From: Chloroflexota bacterium
GTDB lineage: Bacteria > Chloroflexota > Limnocylindria > Limnocylindrales > CSP1-4
Direction: 5' to 3'
DNA: 7,961 nt
NCBI GenBank assembly: GCA_003157175.1
Contig: PMIQ01000079.1
Coordinates: forward strand, 1 to 7,961
The stretch's first letter is position 1. Each line of letters begins with the position of its first letter. The translations under genes were made by a program, and so were the position numbers. Of the stretch, positions 7,120 to 7,961 are shown in pieces. Below the pieces are notes generated by a model that was given only the letters and a program-made list of their open reading frames with translations, was not told the DNA's origin and did no database searches.

Positions 7120-7320
7120 ATGTCACTCGACGACCTCAAATCCACGCATGGCGCCGCGGGTCAGGCACCGGCTTTCGTCGCCGGCCCGGCCGTGCCTCCG
7201 CTGCGCCCGGGCCAACCGCCGCTCGCGATCCTGGTCGACTACGACGGCACGATCGCGACCCAGGACGTCACCGACGCGATCCTGCTCCCCGCGGCGGCCG
7301 GGCATCCTCGCCAGCCTTGA
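7120..7320 (+). pseudogene. Truncated HAD-family phosphatase, N-terminal fragment only
   Basis: The ATG at 7120 has AGGA six bases upstream (overlapping the transporter stop) and opens a 66-codon frame. After a Pro/Ala-rich lead of about 33 residues comes [20 protein letters not shown] (35-54), which is HAD motif I: Asp40 as the would-be nucleophile, Asp42 as the acid/base, then GT. The DYDGTI..xDVTD form recalls HAD-IB phosphatases of the phosphoserine phosphatase/MtnX kind. Such enzymes need motifs II (Ser/Thr), III (Lys) and IV (Asp) and are usually above 200 residues. Here the frame runs into [11 protein letters not shown] and TGA, and I find no continuation in the other plus-strand frames before the inositol synthase gene. 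So the catalytic core is missing and the product should be inactive. Most likely a gene cut by deletion; a fragment joined by an assembly error is the main alternative. Confidence 0.7.
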
Positions 7321-7345
7321 CAGGCGGAGGCCGGAGTCCTAGCAT
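7317..7345 (+). promoter_or_regulatory. Near-consensus sigma-70 promoter for the inositol synthase gene
   Basis: TTGACA (7317-7322, exact consensus -35), a 17-base spacer, then TAGCAT (7340-7345, four of six matches to TATAAT). The -35 box overlaps the stop codon of the HAD remnant. The expected start at about 7351-7353 falls on the left edge of the AT-rich palindrome. It is the best promoter-like match I see in the window. Confidence 0.6.
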
Positions 7346-7346
7346 C

Positions 7347-7375
7347 AACAAGCCTTTATATAAAGGCGCGTTGTT
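7347..7375. promoter_or_regulatory. Perfect 16-base palindrome at the predicted transcription start: candidate operator or leader hairpin
   Basis: GCCTTTATATAAAGGC (7352-7367) is a perfect palindrome, centred between 7359 and 7360. The flanks AACAA (7347-7351) and TTGTT (7371-7375) are also reverse complements, offset by an extra GCG on the right. The stretch is strikingly AT-rich for this genome. Placed at about +1 to +16 of the predicted promoter it would suit a dimeric repressor site. As RNA it would form a stem only with a tight loop. The identity of any regulator is unknown. Confidence 0.5.
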
Positions 7376-7517
7376 TTGGGACGAGGACGGGACCCGTTCC
7401 CGAGGCCAGCTCCGGCTGCTGCTCGGCTCGGCATCATCGTCGTCAGGCCAGCATCTCCGCGGTTCAACGAACCTGGGACGTCCGTACGCAGCTTCGCAAA
7501 GAGGAGCAAAGAACACA
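7376..7517 (+). promoter_or_regulatory. Long leader upstream of the inositol synthase gene
   Basis: With transcription starting near 7352 the leader is about 165 bases. It contains a possible two-part stem, CCGAG (7400-7404) with CTCGG (7422-7426) enclosing CAGC-TCCG-GCTG (7407-7418); a small hairpin GGTTC-AAC-GAACC (7461-7473); and the 8-base palindrome GGACGTCC (7476-7483). It ends in the ribosome site GAGGAG (7501-7506). I do not recognise a known riboswitch class, and the structures are short enough to be chance in GC-rich sequence. Confidence 0.3.
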
Positions 7518-7961
7518 GTGAGCGAGAAGACCAGCAGCGACGCCGCGACCGCCACGGCGCCGGCCAAGACCCCCGAGAAGGGCAAGAAGATCCGCGTCGC
7601 GATCGTCGGGGTGGGCAACTGCGCGAGCAGCCTCATCCAGGGCCGCTACTACTACGAGAACGCGGCCGAGACCGACTTCGTCCCGGGATTGATGCACGTC
7701 AACCTCGGCGGCTATCACGTCCGCGACATCGAGTTCGTGGCTGCCTTCGACATCGACAAGAACAAGGTCGGCAAGGACCTGTCCGAGGCGATCTACCAAA
7801 AGCCGAACAACACCATCGTCTTCCAGAAGGTGCCCCACCTCGGCGTCAAGGTCGAGCGCGGTATGACCCACGACGGTCTGGGCAAGTACCTGAGCCAGAT
7901 CATCGAGAAGGCGCCCGGACCCACGGCCGACGTAGCCGGGATCATGCGCGAGCGCAAGGTC
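7518..7961 (+). CDS. ino1: Inositol-3-phosphate synthase, N-terminal part (runs off right edge)
   Basis: NAD-dependent cyclisation of glucose-6-phosphate to 1L-myo-inositol 3-phosphate (also named 1-phosphate), in the cytoplasm; the entry step to inositol, phosphatidylinositol and related inositol lipids or thiols. The 148 visible residues start at GTG 7518, with AAAGAGGAG ending eleven bases upstream. A 23-residue Ala/Thr/Lys-rich leader comes before the Rossmann strand [18 protein letters not shown] (25-42); the GVGNCASSL nucleotide loop followed by QGRYYYEN, the [24 protein letters not shown] stretch (residues 57-80) and [12 protein letters not shown] (115-126) match the short, roughly 360-residue actinobacterial/archaeal-type synthase rather than the 500-residue eukaryotic form. 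The catalytic Lys region lies beyond the window. It has its own strong promoter and long leader, so it is probably expressed independently of the transporter gene. It shares its substrate with the isomerase of the left operon. Confidence 0.93.
   Translation, partial: MSEKTSSDAATATAPAKTPEKGKKIRVAIVGVGNCASSLIQGRYYYENAAETDFVPGLMHVNLGGYHVRDIEFVAAFDIDKNKVGKDLSEAIYQKPNNTIVFQKVPHLGVKVERGMTHDGLGKYLSQIIEKAPGPTADVAGIMRERKV

Noticed and set aside
7464..7871. A 135-codon minus-strand frame opposite ino1
   Set aside because: Antisense to a clear NAD-binding inositol synthase; Asp/Val/Leu-rich shadow with no motif.
1..7961. Mobile element, CRISPR array, toxin-antitoxin or defence system
   Set aside because: No regularly spaced repeats, transposase or integrase motifs, or terminal inverted repeats are visible, and the two unknown small genes lack recognisable toxin or defence motifs.

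Overview
The window is high-GC bacterial chromosome (roughly two-thirds G+C by eye), packed with genes. The genes are ordinary central metabolism plus a few accessory genes; I saw no phage, insertion sequence, CRISPR array, tRNA or rRNA. The gene set (a tkt-rpiB-pgi-gnd cluster whose isomerase resembles the C-terminal half of transaldolase/isomerase fusions, and an actinobacterial-type inositol-phosphate synthase) would suit a high-GC Chloroflexota lineage or a related Terrabacteria group. That placement is inference from gene content and is not proven.

Left block, minus strand, 4790 down to 1: transketolase, ribose-5-phosphate isomerase B, glucose-6-phosphate isomerase and the start of 6-phosphogluconate dehydrogenase. 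Gaps between genes are 10, 69 and 4 bases, and the three downstream genes each have a clear Shine-Dalgarno sequence, so this reads as one pentose-phosphate operon. It links fructose-6-P/glucose-6-P interconversion, oxidative decarboxylation to ribulose-5-P, ribose-5-P formation and two-carbon transfer. No transaldolase is encoded in the visible part, although this type of isomerase is often fused to one.

Middle, 4791-5298: a divergent intergenic region of about 500 bases with a plausible plus-strand extended -10 promoter and short repeats. It is followed by an unrecognised 174-residue soluble protein that appears to be an internally duplicated domain (5299-5823) and a 51-residue single-pass membrane protein (5867-6022), too short for usual ORF cut-offs. 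Strong GC-rich hairpins sit at the stop codon of the first and just after the stop of the second.

Right block, plus strand: an EamA/DMT-family transporter (about 6128-7111); a 66-codon remnant of a HAD-family phosphatase that keeps only catalytic motif I (7120-7320); a near-consensus promoter (TTGACA-17-TAGCAT) overlapping the remnant's stop codon; a perfect 16-base AT-rich palindrome at the predicted transcription start; a leader of about 165 bases; and the first 148 codons of inositol-3-phosphate synthase, running off the right edge. Glucose-6-phosphate is the shared substrate of the left operon and of this last enzyme, the only clear biochemical link between the two blocks.

I do not see a convincing new multi-gene system. 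The items most worth a second look are the duplicated-domain protein with its small membrane neighbour, the truncated HAD gene, and the promoter/palindrome ahead of the inositol synthase gene.
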